Shown: positions 8,467-17,498, counted from the stretch's first letter. The stretch: DNA of 42,959 nt from Psychrobacter sp. (GCF_030454045.1 NZ_JAKDJE010000021.1:1-42959), one strand, 5' to 3'. Notes: a model not told the origin generated them from the letters alone. Made by a program: numbers and translations.

Positions 8467-8865
8467 TGTGCGTTTGTCATATTTGCGATCTTTTAGGCTT
8501 AAATTGCCACGCAAGACATCGCTATACATCCGAAAGTCGCTAGCAAAACTTTTTAGGGGAAATTTAAACGAGGCCGGTTTGTTTTTTTCAAAGAAAAAAT
8601 GTCCGACCCAAGCACAAGCATATCCGGCAGCGATACCTTTTGCTAACGGCTTTGCCGAGCCAGTTTTGATAGACTTTGCCAACCCTAACAAGCCAAAGCT
8701 GCTACCTGCGAAATGCAAGCGGCGACAAGCCATGTTTTGATGCTCGTCTAAATAAAAATCATAAAACGCCTGCTTGGGTGACGCTTCAGTTTTTATCATA
8801 TCCGTTCTGGTGCTGTTGTGGGTATTAGCGGTTTCGGTCGCATTTTTTTCGGTTGTTTGATTCAT
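8449..8865 (-). CDS. DUF962 / Mpo1-like family protein
   Basis: 138 residues. After a polar, low-complexity N-terminal 30 residues comes a DUF962 domain: FYDFYLDEH (35-42), a conserved RRLHFAGS (48-55), and GHFFFEKNKPASF (88-100). Yeast Mpo1 of this family is an Fe2+-dependent dioxygenase acting on 2-hydroxy fatty acids and uses such conserved histidines; whether the bacterial protein does the same is inference. Two short hydrophobic stretches suggest membrane association. The ribosome site AAGGA lies 10 bases before the ATG. Convergent with hemL, sharing its terminator. Confidence 0.8.
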   Translation of the reverse strand: MNQTTEKNATETANTHNSTRTDMIKTEASPKQAFYDFYLDEHQNMACRRLHFAGSSFGLLGLAKSIKTGSAKPLAKGIAAGYACAWVGHFFFEKNKPASFKFPLKSFASDFRMYSDVLRGNLSLKDRKYDKRTKKPAS

Positions 8866-9266
8866 GCGGTTAGCGTCCTTGCTAGTGAGTTGATCGACTA
8901 TCCATTGTCGGCAGTTTTTAGGTAAATAATTGATGGGCTTGGATGTGATTTATACCGATGTAAAAACAGTAAATAACGGTTTTTTATCATATTTTTATGA
9001 TTATATGACAAGCTTTTAATGTAGCAAACCGATATGACTAATACAAGCGCTGGATGTGAGCTTGGTGCTGATGGTTTTTATGACTGGTTTTGAATGCCTC
9101 AATAAGCATTTTACGTTGCTTGCGCGTATTTAGGATAAATGCTTTAATGGCAAAATGGCCTAGATTTGTGTGGCGGCTGCTTTTTCTATATTTATGATTT
9201 TGTACCTATGTTGTACCTGATTTTGATAAACTACCCACTCTCTCTAACATGGTGACACTTTGCCTT
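8866..9266. other. Gene-free region before ppx
   Basis: About 400 AT-rich bases between the divergent DUF962 and ppx genes. Apart from the direct repeat at 9200-9217 I see no gene or clear structure. It must hold both promoters. Confidence 0.5.
9200..9217 (+). promoter_or_regulatory. Direct repeat with Pho-box spacing before ppx
   Basis: TTGTACC, four bases, TTGTACC: two perfect 7-mers at 11-base period, 50 bases before the ppx start. PhoB boxes have the same 7+4+7 layout, but the consensus repeat CTGTCAT matches only in part, so this is a weak candidate. Confidence 0.3.
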
Positions 9267-10829
9267 ATGCCTACTGACTATCTTACAAACCCGCCACTCG
9301 GCGATGATGAAATGATGGCAGCCATTGATATTGGTTCCAACAGTTTTCACTTAGCCATTGCCCGTCTTGATCATGGGGAAGTGCGCAAAGTAGTCTCTAT
9401 GTCTGAAAAAGTACAGCTCGCTGCTGGACTGGATGAACGCAAAATCTTAAGTGAGACAGCCGAACAGCGTGGTCTTGATTGTTTGAGTCGGTTTGTGGCA
9501 CGCTTGGATTCTGTACCGCCAGAGCGTATTCGTGTGGTTGCGACCAACGCCTTGCGCCAAGCCAAAAATGCCAACGATTTTATTGCAAAAGCCAATAAAA
9601 TTTTGCCAAAACCTATTGAGATTATCGCTGGGCGCGAAGAGGCACGCTTGATTTATTTGGGCGTCTCGCATACCAATGAGAGTAGCGACAAGCGCTTGGT
9701 CATTGATATCGGTGGTGGCTCGACAGAATTTATCATCGGTCAAGAGTTTGATCCTTTATTGACGGAAAGCTTACAAATGGGCTGCGTGGCATTCACACAA
9801 AAGTACTTTGCTGACGGCCTCATTACCAAAGAGGCTTTTAACAATGCGATTTCAGGCGCGCGCAAAGAAGTACTGGCAATCAATGGTCGTTACCAAAAGA
9901 CCGGCTGGAGCAGTGTGGTCGGCTCAAGTGGGACGATCAAAGCGGTGCGCAATGTCCTTGTGTCCAAAGGCTGGGCCGATGAGCAAGAACGCATTACTTA
10001 TAAAGGCGTCAAAAAACTAGAGCGATTGCTGCTTAAGATTGGCAATATTGATGATATCGAGCTAGAAGGCGTCAAAGACCACCGTAAAGCGGTATTTCCC
10101 GCAGGTGTGGCAGTCTTGCGTGCGGTGATGAAAGTGCTGGGCGTTGAAACCATCACCTACTCAGATGGGGCATTACGTGAAGGCGTGATGTATGACATGC
10201 TGGGGCGTTTTGCGAGCGAAGATGTGCGTGACCGCAGTGTGCTTGCGCTTATCAAGCGTTATTCAGGCGACAAAAAGCAAGCCAAACAAGTGGTAAAGAC
10301 CAGTCGTAACCTGTTTGAGCAAGTAAAAGATAAGCTTGCCCTAACAAGCGATGACTGTGACTTACTCAGACGCGCCGCGTTTTTGCATGAGATTGGCCTT
10401 GCGATCAGTCATAGCAGTTATCATAAGCACAGCGCGTATTTGCTTGAGTATTCTGATATTCCAGGGTTCTCGCAAGTGGATCAAAAGCGTATGGCGCAGT
10501 TGATGCTCAACCATCGCCGTAAGCTCAAAGCCGATATGTTCGAGCAGACCTGTCAGATCGGGGGAAACTCGCTCGTTTATCTCTGCTTATTGCTACGCCT
10601 TGCGGTACTCGCGCATCATAGCCGCAGTGATTATAAATTGCCAGAATTAGAATTAAAGGTCATCAGTGATAGCGAATGGCAAATCACGGTGGCTGATAGC
10701 AGCGAGCATTATGCGTTCTTGCTGGCTGATTTACGTACAGAGATTGACCAGTTTGCCAAGTGGGGCGTGCAGCTTAGTGTGGTAGAGGCGCAAGCAACTG
10801 AACCGTTACCATTGTCCATATCGAGTTAA
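9267..10829 (+). CDS. ppx: Exopolyphosphatase (Ppx/GppA family)
   Basis: 520 residues from ATG 9267; ATG 9249 would add six. Neither has a good ribosome site, and 9267 aligns best with E. coli Ppx. The N-terminal actin-like ATPase fold shows DIGSNSFH near the start (phosphate-binding) and VIDIGGGSTEF about 125 residues on; the C-terminal HD-like helical domain includes FLHEIGLAISHSSYHKHSAY. Ppx removes terminal phosphates from polyphosphate; GppA paralogues hydrolyse pppGpp, and sequence alone does not fully separate them, but length fits Ppx. No ppk gene lies in the window. Confidence 0.92.
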   Translation: MPTDYLTNPPLGDDEMMAAIDIGSNSFHLAIARLDHGEVRKVVSMSEKVQLAAGLDERKILSETAEQRGLDCLSRFVARLDSVPPERIRVVATNALRQAKNANDFIAKANKILPKPIEIIAGREEARLIYLGVSHTNESSDKRLVIDIGGGSTEFIIGQEFDPLLTESLQMGCVAFTQKYFADGLITKEAFNNAISGARKEVLAINGRYQKTGWSSVVGSSGTIKAVRNVLVSKGWADEQERITYKGVKKLERLLLKIGNIDDIELEGVKDHRKAVFPAGVAVLRAVMKVLGVETITYSDGALREGVMYDMLGRFASEDVRDRSVLALIKRYSGDKKQAKQVVKTSRNLFEQVKDKLALTSDDCDLLRRAAFLHEIGLAISHSSYHKHSAYLLEYSDIPGFSQVDQKRMAQLMLNHRRKLKADMFEQTCQIGGNSLVYLCLLLRLAVLAHHSRSDYKLPELELKVISDSEWQITVADSSEHYAFLLADLRTEIDQFAKWGVQLSVVEAQATEPLPLSISS

Positions 10830-10994
10830 AGACTAACGTAACAAAACCGATGTCGTCGGTAATGTCATGCCATATAAGATGTGCTACTATAGCTTCTACT
10901 CAGTTTACAACTGTACTTTCATTATCTGAATACTGATAACGATATTATTCTTAAACATAAATACATTAAGTATAATGATTAAAGGGAAGCATCT

Positions 10995-11798
10995 ATGAGC
11001 ACTGTCTGGGAGAGTGTGCAGCTTGCACGACATGCCAAGCGTCCATTATTTATGGACTATGTTAATCAGCTTTTTACAGAATTTGACGAGTTGCATGGTG
11101 ACCGTGCTTTTGCCGATGACAAAGCCATTTTGGGTGGTTTGGCGCGTTTTGATGGTCAGCCAGTGATGGTGATCGGTCAGCATCGTGGTCGCAGTACTCG
11201 AGAGCGTATTGCTCATAATTTTGGTATGGCCAATCCTGAAGGCTATCGCAAAGTGATTCGTTTGGTCAAAATGGCGGAGCGCTTTAACATCCCTGTGATG
11301 ACTTTTGTCGATACCCAAGGTGCCTATCCTGGTGTTGGTGCAGAAGAGCGTGGCCAAGCGCAAGCGATTGCTGAGAGCATCGCGGTATTCTCAAGCCTAC
11401 AAGTGCCTGTTATTGTGACCATTATCGGTGAAGGTGGTTCAGGTGGGGCGCTCGCTATCGGTGTTGGTGACAAAGTTAATATGCTACAAAACAGCATCTA
11501 CTCGGTCATCTCTCCTGAAGGCTGTGCTTCTATTCTATGGAAAACCGCTGAAAAAGCACCAGATGCCAGTGAAGCTCTGAAATTGAATGCCATCAACCTT
11601 TATCAGCTAGGCTTGATTGATGCCGTCATCGATGAAGGTGAGGGCGCACATGTGCAGCCACAACCAGTGATGAACGCATTAAAGGCATTGATTAGTGAGC
11701 AGCTCGATGAAATCAAAGATTTGGATCCTCAAGAGCGCTGTGAGCAACGTTATGAAAAACTAAAGACGTTTAATTCAGAAGTGATGTTGCCTTGTTAA
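10995..11798 (+). CDS. accA: Acetyl-CoA carboxylase carboxyltransferase subunit alpha
   Basis: 267 residues. AccA with AccD transfers the carboxyl group from biotin-AccB to acetyl-CoA, giving malonyl-CoA for fatty acid synthesis. The core motifs are intact: GAYPGVGAEERGQ, GEGGSGGALAIGVGD and VISPEGCASILWK. It lacks about 50-60 N-terminal residues present in E. coli AccA (319 aa); a stop codon (TAA at 10980-10982) just upstream in frame shows that the short form is real. The usual DTPGAYPG reads DTQGAYPG. A strong AAGGGA site precedes the ATG; TATAAT at 10971-10976 may be its -10 box. Followed by its own terminator. Confidence 0.95.
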   Translation: MSTVWESVQLARHAKRPLFMDYVNQLFTEFDELHGDRAFADDKAILGGLARFDGQPVMVIGQHRGRSTRERIAHNFGMANPEGYRKVIRLVKMAERFNIPVMTFVDTQGAYPGVGAEERGQAQAIAESIAVFSSLQVPVIVTIIGEGGSGGALAIGVGDKVNMLQNSIYSVISPEGCASILWKTAEKAPDASEALKLNAINLYQLGLIDAVIDEGEGAHVQPQPVMNALKALISEQLDEIKDLDPQERCEQRYEKLKTFNSEVMLPC

Positions 11799-11852
11799 TC
11801 CAAAGCATGTGCTAAGTTTTTTATATTCGAGTTTGAGTCTTAATGCTAAAAT

Positions 11853-11883
11853 AAAACGTGTCATTTAATGGCGCGTTTTTTTA
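11853..11883 (+). terminator. Terminator of accA
   Basis: AAACGTGTCA pairs with TGGCGCGTTT (two G-U wobbles) around a TTTAA loop, followed by a T-run. Confidence 0.8.
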
Positions 11884-11964
11884 TGTCTTATGCATTTTAC
11901 ATCCATGCATTTTGTGACCACTCCCTTATCTCGCAACTTATTTATCTGACAGCTAAGGCCAATT

Positions 11965-13527
11965 ATGATTAATAGTGCCATTCTGCCCTATCCTATTAAA
12001 CCAATCAGTGATTTGCCAATTGATGAGACGTTGGCAGATGCATTATTGGATAGTATGTCAGACTATAGTGAGCAGCTGCATGGTCGTCGTCTATGGCTGG
12101 CTTGCAGTGGTGGGCGTGACTCATTGGCGCTCGCGGCGCTGTGTGTGCAGCTCTATCGGCAAGGCAGGCTGCCGTGCTTACCGCAGCTATTACATGTTGA
12201 TCATGGGTTGCAAGCCGATAGTCAGCACTGGGCCGCGCATGTCGCGAATTGGGCTAAGGTGCAGCAGATACCTTGTTGTATCCTAAAAGCACAAGTGACA
12301 GGTCATGATGAGCAGGCCGCGCGGCAAGCCCGCTATAACGTCATGCGGGCGCATATCAATCAAGATGACGTACTGCTACTAGGGCATCACGCCGACGACC
12401 AAGCCGAAACGGTGCTGATGCGCTTGATCCAAGGCGCTGGCGTGAATGGTCTGTCAGGTATGCAGCCATGGCGAGTGCAAACGCAGCATGGGCGACACCA
12501 TGTATTATGGCGACCTTGGCTCACGGTGAGGCGCGCCGCGATCAGTGCCTATGCCAAGCGCTTAGCATTGCCTTATATCGATGATCCGACTAATGACAGC
12601 GGCGACAATGTACGTAGCGGACTGCGCCGCGATATCATGCCAGTACTAGCAACTTATAACCCCAATGTCATTGATAATATTGCCCGTAGTGCGCAGCTAT
12701 TAGGCGATGCGCAAGCCACAGTCAATGCTCAAGCTGAGCAAGATATGCAGCAGACGGCTAATGAAAAGCTACAGCAGCCAGCTGCACAGCGCGTACTCAA
12801 TATTGATGCTCTGCAAGCATTGCCCATTTATCGCCAGCGGCAACTGCTTCATCATTGGCTGGGTCAGGATGAGCCTTTACCACCTGCTAAGCAGCTCGTC
12901 GATGATGTATGGAGTCTTACTCAGCGTAATGATCATGATCACCAAACTGAGCTATTTTGGCAAGCTCGTACGCAATCCTATGTTGTTCGACGCTATCGCC
13001 AAGCGCTCTACCGCCTGAGCAGTTCATGGTTATCTTGGCTAGATAGTCCACTGCTAGAGCAAGAACAACCATTATCTGGTTCAAATTTGACAGATCATGA
13101 CTCAGCAGAGGCGGGCTTGGTAGTACTGACGGCTCGTCGCAGTGAAGATTACATCTGGCAGCTGCAAGTATATCCAGATGCGCTGACAAGACTGATAGAA
13201 AGTCGTATAGATGAGACAGCATTTGATGCTGTGTTAAAGATAAGGCCATTAAATCGCAAACAGCGTGTGCAGACGTCACTGGCGACTCGTCCACAGTCAG
13301 GCAAAAAACTGTATCAAACGCTGGGTATTCCGTTGTGGCTGCGAGAAAGCTTGATTGTAGTTAGCGTGGCATTTTTAGATAAAGAACACACTGAAAATGA
13401 GATTCCCATCTTATTATTATCGCCCTTTGATAGTTGGGTACTAGCAAATAATTCGTCGAGCATTATCGAAAGGCTTGATAGTGATATCGATGATGTTTTT
13501 AATAATAGACTAAGTGCAGTTGAGTAA
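11965..13527 (+). CDS. tilS: tRNA(Ile)-lysidine synthetase
   Basis: 520 residues. It attaches lysine to C34 of the CAU-anticodon tRNA-Ile so it reads AUA. The N-terminal PP-loop ATP motif is SGGRDS (residues 48-53), followed by HVDHGLQ and LLGHHADDQAETVLMRLIQGAG, all typical of TilS; the C-terminal half is the weakly conserved substrate-recognition part. The first residues before the PP-loop form a longer N-terminus than in E. coli (432 aa). AAGG lies five bases before the ATG. The stop is only 15 bases from the convergent GNAT gene, with no terminator visible between them. Confidence 0.95.
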   Translation: MINSAILPYPIKPISDLPIDETLADALLDSMSDYSEQLHGRRLWLACSGGRDSLALAALCVQLYRQGRLPCLPQLLHVDHGLQADSQHWAAHVANWAKVQQIPCCILKAQVTGHDEQAARQARYNVMRAHINQDDVLLLGHHADDQAETVLMRLIQGAGVNGLSGMQPWRVQTQHGRHHVLWRPWLTVRRAAISAYAKRLALPYIDDPTNDSGDNVRSGLRRDIMPVLATYNPNVIDNIARSAQLLGDAQATVNAQAEQDMQQTANEKLQQPAAQRVLNIDALQALPIYRQRQLLHHWLGQDEPLPPAKQLVDDVWSLTQRNDHDHQTELFWQARTQSYVVRRYRQALYRLSSSWLSWLDSPLLEQEQPLSGSNLTDHDSAEAGLVVLTARRSEDYIWQLQVYPDALTRLIESRIDETAFDAVLKIRPLNRKQRVQTSLATRPQSGKKLYQTLGIPLWLRESLIVVSVAFLDKEHTENEIPILLLSPFDSWVLANNSSSIIERLDSDIDDVFNNRLSAVE

Positions 13528-13542
13528 ATTAATCAAAACTAT

Positions 13543-14055
13543 TTAGGTAGTTGAAGGATCCGTATTTTTTATCATTTTAATATCTACTATTTTGGCGTTT
13601 TCATATATCTCCTCGTGACGCTCTGCACTCTGCTCAAAGCCATGTTTTTTATAAAAATTAATGGCTTTGATATTGGTCTCTAAAACCCATAGATAAAAGT
13701 GCGATAATGTCTTGGTAGCGGTTATCTCTTGCCACGATGTGTCCATCAGAGCACTGCCCATACCTTGATGATGATAACCCGGCAGAATGTACAACGTCGT
13801 GATTTCGCAGCGCTCATCTTGGGCATGGTAACCGATGAAACCTACTATTTGATGGTTATCCTCTTCTGCCAACCAGACCTCTACCTGAGGATGCCGCAAT
13901 ATCAGCTCCCACATGGCTATTTTTTTAGCTAGGTTGTTCGTCTCATTGATATAAGACAAGGGCAAAAGGTCTCGGTAGGTATCATGCCAACTGTGGACAT
14001 GCACCTTTGCGATGTCTGAATAATCTTTTTGCGCGGCTTTTCGAATAGAAAACAT
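13543..14055 (-). CDS. GNAT family N-acetyltransferase
   Basis: 170 residues starting MFSIRKAAQKDY; an earlier ATG (14085) would add ten residues but has no ribosome site, whereas AGGG lies six bases before 14055. The GNAT acetyl-CoA loop is LPGYHHQGMGSAL (residues 91-103), preceded by the ITTLYI strand; the later WVLETNIKAINFYKKHGF is the usual motif B. The substrate (protein, antibiotic or small amine) cannot be predicted. It stands alone on the minus strand, tail to tail with tilS. Confidence 0.88.
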   Translation of the reverse strand: MFSIRKAAQKDYSDIAKVHVHSWHDTYRDLLPLSYINETNNLAKKIAMWELILRHPQVEVWLAEEDNHQIVGFIGYHAQDERCEITTLYILPGYHHQGMGSALMDTSWQEITATKTLSHFYLWVLETNIKAINFYKKHGFEQSAERHEEIYENAKIVDIKMIKNTDPSTT

Positions 14056-14274
14056 ATGTGACCCTACAGCGTATTTTATAAGCATGCATTGGTAATCTAA
14101 CAGCTAAACCGCGTTATAGTCGATGTTAATTCCGTGTTTCAATTAGGTTTAATACGATTGTAGATGACAGGAATTTATCAAACGGTCATAGTGGCAGTAT
14201 GCTAAACTGAGTGTCGTTTTATATATCAATATGTTAAGTTGAATACTTTTGAATTTTGTGACTAGGAGACAAGT

Positions 14275-15108
14275 ATGTCGGTATTAGATAATAAGAAAAT
14301 CAGCTTCATCGGTGGTGGAAATATGGCACAAGCGCTTATCAGCGGTCTTGTGGGCTGCGGCATCAAACCAAGTCTAATCACGGTCGCCGATCCTAGCAGC
14401 GATATCCGTGAGCAACTAGCCGCTAAAGGTCTAAACACCGTTGATCCAATGGCGGATGCCAAAGCAGCTGTGGTCGGTGCTGATATCGTGGTACTGGCAG
14501 TAAAACCACAAATGATGAAAGTGGTGGTTGGTGCTTTTGCTGAGGCATTGGACAATCAGTTGGTCATCTCGGTTGCTGCAGGTCTGTCAACTGACCTATT
14601 ATCTAGCATGCTGGGCGGCTATAGTAATATCGTGCGCGCCATGCCAAACACGCCTTCCATGATTCAGATGGGGGCGACGGGTCTCTACGGTACAGATAAT
14701 ATCTCAGCCGAACAAAAAGAGCTGGCAACGGCGGTGATGGAAGCCTCAGGACTGGTCATGTGGGTTGATGATGAAGAACATATGCATGCTGTGACTGCCG
14801 TGTCAGGCTCAGCGCCAGCGTATATGTTTTATTTCATCGAATCGATGGTCGATGGCGCAGTGGCATTAGGGCTTGATAAAGAACAAGCCTCAGCACTTGC
14901 CATGCAAACCATGCTTGGTGCGGCAAAAATGGCCATGAATAGTGAGGATGCGCCTGCTGAGCTGCGCCGCAAAGTGACGTCTCCAAATGGTACTACCCAA
15001 GCCGCTGTTGAGTCTATGCAAGCCAATGAGATTGGTCGCCAAATCGGTGAAGCCATGCAAGCGTGCTATGATCGTAGCCAAGCACTCAGTGAAGAGATGA
15101 GTAAATAG
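14275..15108 (+). CDS. proC: Pyrroline-5-carboxylate reductase
   Basis: 277 residues, usual length. It reduces pyrroline-5-carboxylate to proline with NAD(P)H, the last step of proline synthesis, in the cytosol. The Rossmann motif is IGGGNMAQAL (residues 12-21); the C-terminal signature AVSGSAPAYMFYFIE and the RRKVTSPNGTTQAAV substrate-binding segment are both present. AGGAG lies about six bases before the ATG. yggT follows on the same strand after 142 bases, the proC-yggT pairing known from other gammaproteobacteria; yggS is missing here. Confidence 0.96.
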   Translation: MSVLDNKKISFIGGGNMAQALISGLVGCGIKPSLITVADPSSDIREQLAAKGLNTVDPMADAKAAVVGADIVVLAVKPQMMKVVVGAFAEALDNQLVISVAAGLSTDLLSSMLGGYSNIVRAMPNTPSMIQMGATGLYGTDNISAEQKELATAVMEASGLVMWVDDEEHMHAVTAVSGSAPAYMFYFIESMVDGAVALGLDKEQASALAMQTMLGAAKMAMNSEDAPAELRRKVTSPNGTTQAAVESMQANEIGRQIGEAMQACYDRSQALSEEMSK

Positions 15109-15147
15109 TTATTGATTAGCAATTAAGTAAGTAACGACCCAAAAAGT

Positions 15148-15170
15148 AGGTCAGGCTCAACAGCTGACCT
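15148..15170 (+). other. Hairpin between proC and yggT
   Basis: AGGTCAG and CTGACCT form a perfect 7-bp stem. No T-run follows, so it is not a normal terminator; it may stabilise mRNA ends between the two genes. Confidence 0.4.
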
Positions 15171-15250
15171 GTATTGTATGATGATTCGCATCTGATCATG
15201 ACATTTTTCATCCTAGAATCTGTCAATAATGTCGCATTGAGTAGCCCTTC

Positions 15251-15820
15251 ATGAACAACGTATTATTTCAAACTTTTGATTTGGTCACCACATTTGCAAT
15301 GATGCTGGTGTTTATTCGCTTTATGCTGCAATTTGCAGGGATGGATGCGCGCAATCCGATGATTGCGCCTGCCTATAAAGCGACCCACATCGTTGATGTG
15401 TTTGGACGTATTTTCCCAACGGTAGGACAGGGCCGTATTAGTATTGCTGCTATTGTCCTGATGTTTTTGATTCGTCTGATTGATATCTCTGGAAAAGCGG
15501 CCTTGACGCATCAAGGGATTGCGCCTGTGCCGCTATTTTTCACGGGTACGATCAGCCTAGTGTTAGATTTTTTACGTATGTGTCGCTACTTGGTGATTGG
15601 GTCTATTATCGTCAGCTGGATCGTGGTGTTTACCCAATCCCAGCATCCTATTATTGGTATTATTATGAGCTTAGCGGAGCCGATACTAGAGCCGTTTCGT
15701 CGTATTACGCCAAACTTAGGCATGCTTGATTTGTCACCGATGATTGCTTTTTTTGTATTCTATCTGCTTGAGATCTTCATCGGCGGCTTGTCGGCAAACT
15801 TCATGCCAATGCTAGGATAA
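15251..15820 (+). CDS. yggT: YggT family membrane protein
   Basis: 189 residues with two tandem YggT domains, each a pair of membrane segments: about residues 5-30 and 60-80, then 97-130 and 160-185. The conserved EPILEPFRRITPN motif (near residue 140) of the second repeat is clear. The family is linked to cell division and osmotic or potassium tolerance in some bacteria, but its biochemical role is unknown. The gene follows proC, as is common in gammaproteobacteria. No strong ribosome site is seen before the ATG. It is followed by a bidirectional terminator shared with thiD. Confidence 0.9.
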   Translation: MNNVLFQTFDLVTTFAMMLVFIRFMLQFAGMDARNPMIAPAYKATHIVDVFGRIFPTVGQGRISIAAIVLMFLIRLIDISGKAALTHQGIAPVPLFFTGTISLVLDFLRMCRYLVIGSIIVSWIVVFTQSQHPIIGIIMSLAEPILEPFRRITPNLGMLDLSPMIAFFVFYLLEIFIGGLSANFMPMLG

Positions 15821-15862
15821 TTGGTATCTCTAAATCACAGAGAATAAATAACGCATCCCATG

Positions 15863-15901
15863 CCAAAAGGCGCACTATAAAATATAGAGCGCCTTTTTTA
15901 T
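15863..15901. terminator. Bidirectional terminator yggT/thiD
   Basis: AAAAGGCGCACTATA and TATAGAGCGCCTTTT pair with one mismatch, flanked by As and Ts. Confidence 0.85.
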
Positions 15902-15951
15902 GTCTGCTATTGATGAACGTTAATACTTTATGTTGTTACTTTATAAAGACA

Positions 15952-16746
15952 TTAAGAGTGGATAAAGCGATTGGGTATTAATTGCGCCTGAGCATCATCA
16001 GGGTGCGGGTCGTCAGCTGCGCGCAATGTCTGGGTAATCCAATTATCTGCGGATTTTACCGCATCAATCAAATCATCTCCCATGGCCAAACGCCCAGCGA
16101 TAAAGCTGGCAAGCGAACATCCTGAGCCATGAAATTCACCCTCTAAGCGCGTTAAGATGCTCTTATGTACCATCTCGCCCTCTATATATAAATACTGCTC
16201 GATATCACCGCTGTCAAAATCATGAGAGGTTTTTACCAACACCGCATGAACGCTTTGCGCACATAGTTTTTTGGCACCACTGTGCAAATCCTGCTCGCCG
16301 CTCAGCGCGCGCAGTTCATGCGTATTGGGTGTAATCAAGGTGGCATAGGGTAGCAGCTGCCTAAACGCACTGACCAGCGTTTTCTCATCGCCCAAGCTGC
16401 CACCGCTATTGGCGACTAATACAGGGTCTAATACAAACGGGGTATCAGGGCTTATTATTTGCTCAGCAAACAACTGGGTTAGCATGGCGATATTGTCAGT
16501 TGTACCAAGCATACCAGACTTGATGGCTTTGACAGGTAAATCGTCAAGCACCGCAGTGGCCTGTGCTTGCACTAAGGAGGCAGCGCACGCCTCAAAGCCA
16601 AATACCTGCTGTGAGCTTTGAATTGTGACTGCCGTACAAGCAATAGCCGCATGCGCACCAGATTGACCGATGGCTTCAATGTCCGCTTGTAATCCAGCAC
16701 CGCCTGAGGGATCCAGTCCAGAAAAACACAGTACGACAGGTCGCAT
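15952..16746 (-). CDS. thiD: Hydroxymethylpyrimidine/phosphomethylpyrimidine kinase
   Basis: 264 residues, typical length. ThiD phosphorylates HMP and HMP-phosphate to HMP-PP for thiamine synthesis. Family motifs are GLDPSGGAGLQADI (residues 10-23), the KSGMLG segment, DPVLVANSGG and the C-terminal GSGCSLAS anion hole. AGGAG lies five bases before the ATG. It is not in a thi operon here, and the 5' region lacks the conserved TPP-riboswitch core, so thiamine control at this locus is not visible. Confidence 0.95.
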   Translation of the reverse strand: MRPVVLCFSGLDPSGGAGLQADIEAIGQSGAHAAIACTAVTIQSSQQVFGFEACAASLVQAQATAVLDDLPVKAIKSGMLGTTDNIAMLTQLFAEQIISPDTPFVLDPVLVANSGGSLGDEKTLVSAFRQLLPYATLITPNTHELRALSGEQDLHSGAKKLCAQSVHAVLVKTSHDFDSGDIEQYLYIEGEMVHKSILTRLEGEFHGSGCSLASFIAGRLAMGDDLIDAVKSADNWITQTLRAADDPHPDDAQAQLIPNRFIHS

Positions 16747-17091
16747 AACCGCTCCTTTTAGGTATTTTATAATCAGTGATAAATACTATAGCCACCTACT
16801 GCCAAAAAATCTATCTCAGTCTAGTACCTATAGATTAAGTATAAAATATCAAAACAAATGAGACTGTTCTGAATCATCAATTTAGCAGTGGCATTTTTTT
16901 GCAATATGGCGTAATTTTAAGTATTAAAAGGCGAGAAAAGCATTTATATCGATAATTATGAGAAAAGCCTCATTAAATCGGCAGACAACGCTTGCAATTC
17001 GTTTTGGCTTTGTTATAATACTCGCCCACGACATAAGACGTATTGCTAGCATCAATACTGTGTTTATTTTTATAAATGTCTTAAATCGTTA
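16747..17091. other. Gene-free region thiD to tRNA-Ser
   Basis: 345 AT-rich bases. It holds the tRNA-Ser promoter at its right end; otherwise I see no gene, RNA or repeat. Confidence 0.5.
16992..17019 (+). promoter_or_regulatory. Promoter of tRNA-Ser
   Basis: TTGCAA (16992-16997), 16-base spacer, TATAAT (17014-17019), then a GC-rich discriminator (CTCGCCC) typical of growth-rate-controlled stable RNA promoters. Confidence 0.75.
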
Positions 17092-17181
17092 GGTGAAGTG
17101 GGTGAGTGGCTGAAACCAGTTCCCTGCTAAGGAACCATACGTGTAAGCGTATCGAGGGTTCGAATCCCTCCTTCACCGCCA
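17092..17181 (+). tRNA. tRNA-Ser (anticodon GCT)
   Basis: The acceptor arms GGTGAAG and CTTCACC pair; the anticodon stem GTTCC/GGAAC encloses loop CTGCTAA, anticodon GCT (17126-17128), reading AGC/AGU. The long variable arm (ACG...CGT) is diagnostic of a class II tRNA, and CCA is encoded. A small hairpin (AACGCA/TGCGTT, 17207-17224) follows without a T-run. Confidence 0.96.
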
Positions 17182-17278
17182 TTTATTCAGTTATTATTAG
17201 AGTAGTAACGCAGCATATTGCGTTGAACATTCTTAATAATTAAATCAAAAAATATTTTGTTTTTAATTAGAAAAAATG

Positions 17279-17306
17279 TTGACACAAGCGATATTATCTA
17301 TATAAT
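17279..17306 (+). promoter_or_regulatory. Promoter of tRNA-Arg
   Basis: Consensus TTGACA (17279-17284) and TATAAT (17301-17306) with a 16-base spacer, 58 bases before the tRNA. Confidence 0.85.
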
Positions 17307-17364
17307 AGCCAACCTAGTTTACTGAAATTGTTTTTAACAACTTGGTAAATGATTTGCAAAGTAC

Positions 17365-17441
17365 GCGCTTGTAGCTCAGTTGGATAGAGCACTTGGCTAC
17401 GAACTAAGGGGTCGGGAGTTCGAATCTCTCCAAGCGCACCA
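17365..17441 (+). tRNA. tRNA-Arg (anticodon ACG)
   Basis: Acceptor GCGCTTG/CAAGCGC; anticodon stem CTTGG/CTAAG around loop CTACGAA gives anticodon ACG (17399-17401), which becomes ICG by TadA editing and reads CGU/CGC/CGA. CCA is encoded. Confidence 0.96.
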
Positions 17442-17461
17442 TTTGCATAATCAACTAAATC

Positions 17462-17498
17462 AATCGCCTGTCATTATGACAATTGGCGATTTCTTTTA
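17462..17498 (+). terminator. Terminator after tRNA-Arg
   Basis: Long hairpin: AATCGCC pairs with GGCGATT, with inner TGTCA/TGACA, followed by TTTCTTTT. Confidence 0.8.

Noticed and set aside
9200..9217. Annotating a definite PhoB box
   Set aside because: Spacing fits, but only about three of seven bases per repeat match the consensus; kept as a weak candidate.
15148..15170. Terminator between proC and yggT
   Set aside because: Stem is good but no T-run follows on either strand; listed as a hairpin only.
16747..16830. TPP riboswitch before thiD (CTGAGA on the minus strand)
   Set aside because: Only CTGAGA is present; the second conserved part (ACCTGATC...GG-TAAT) is missing.
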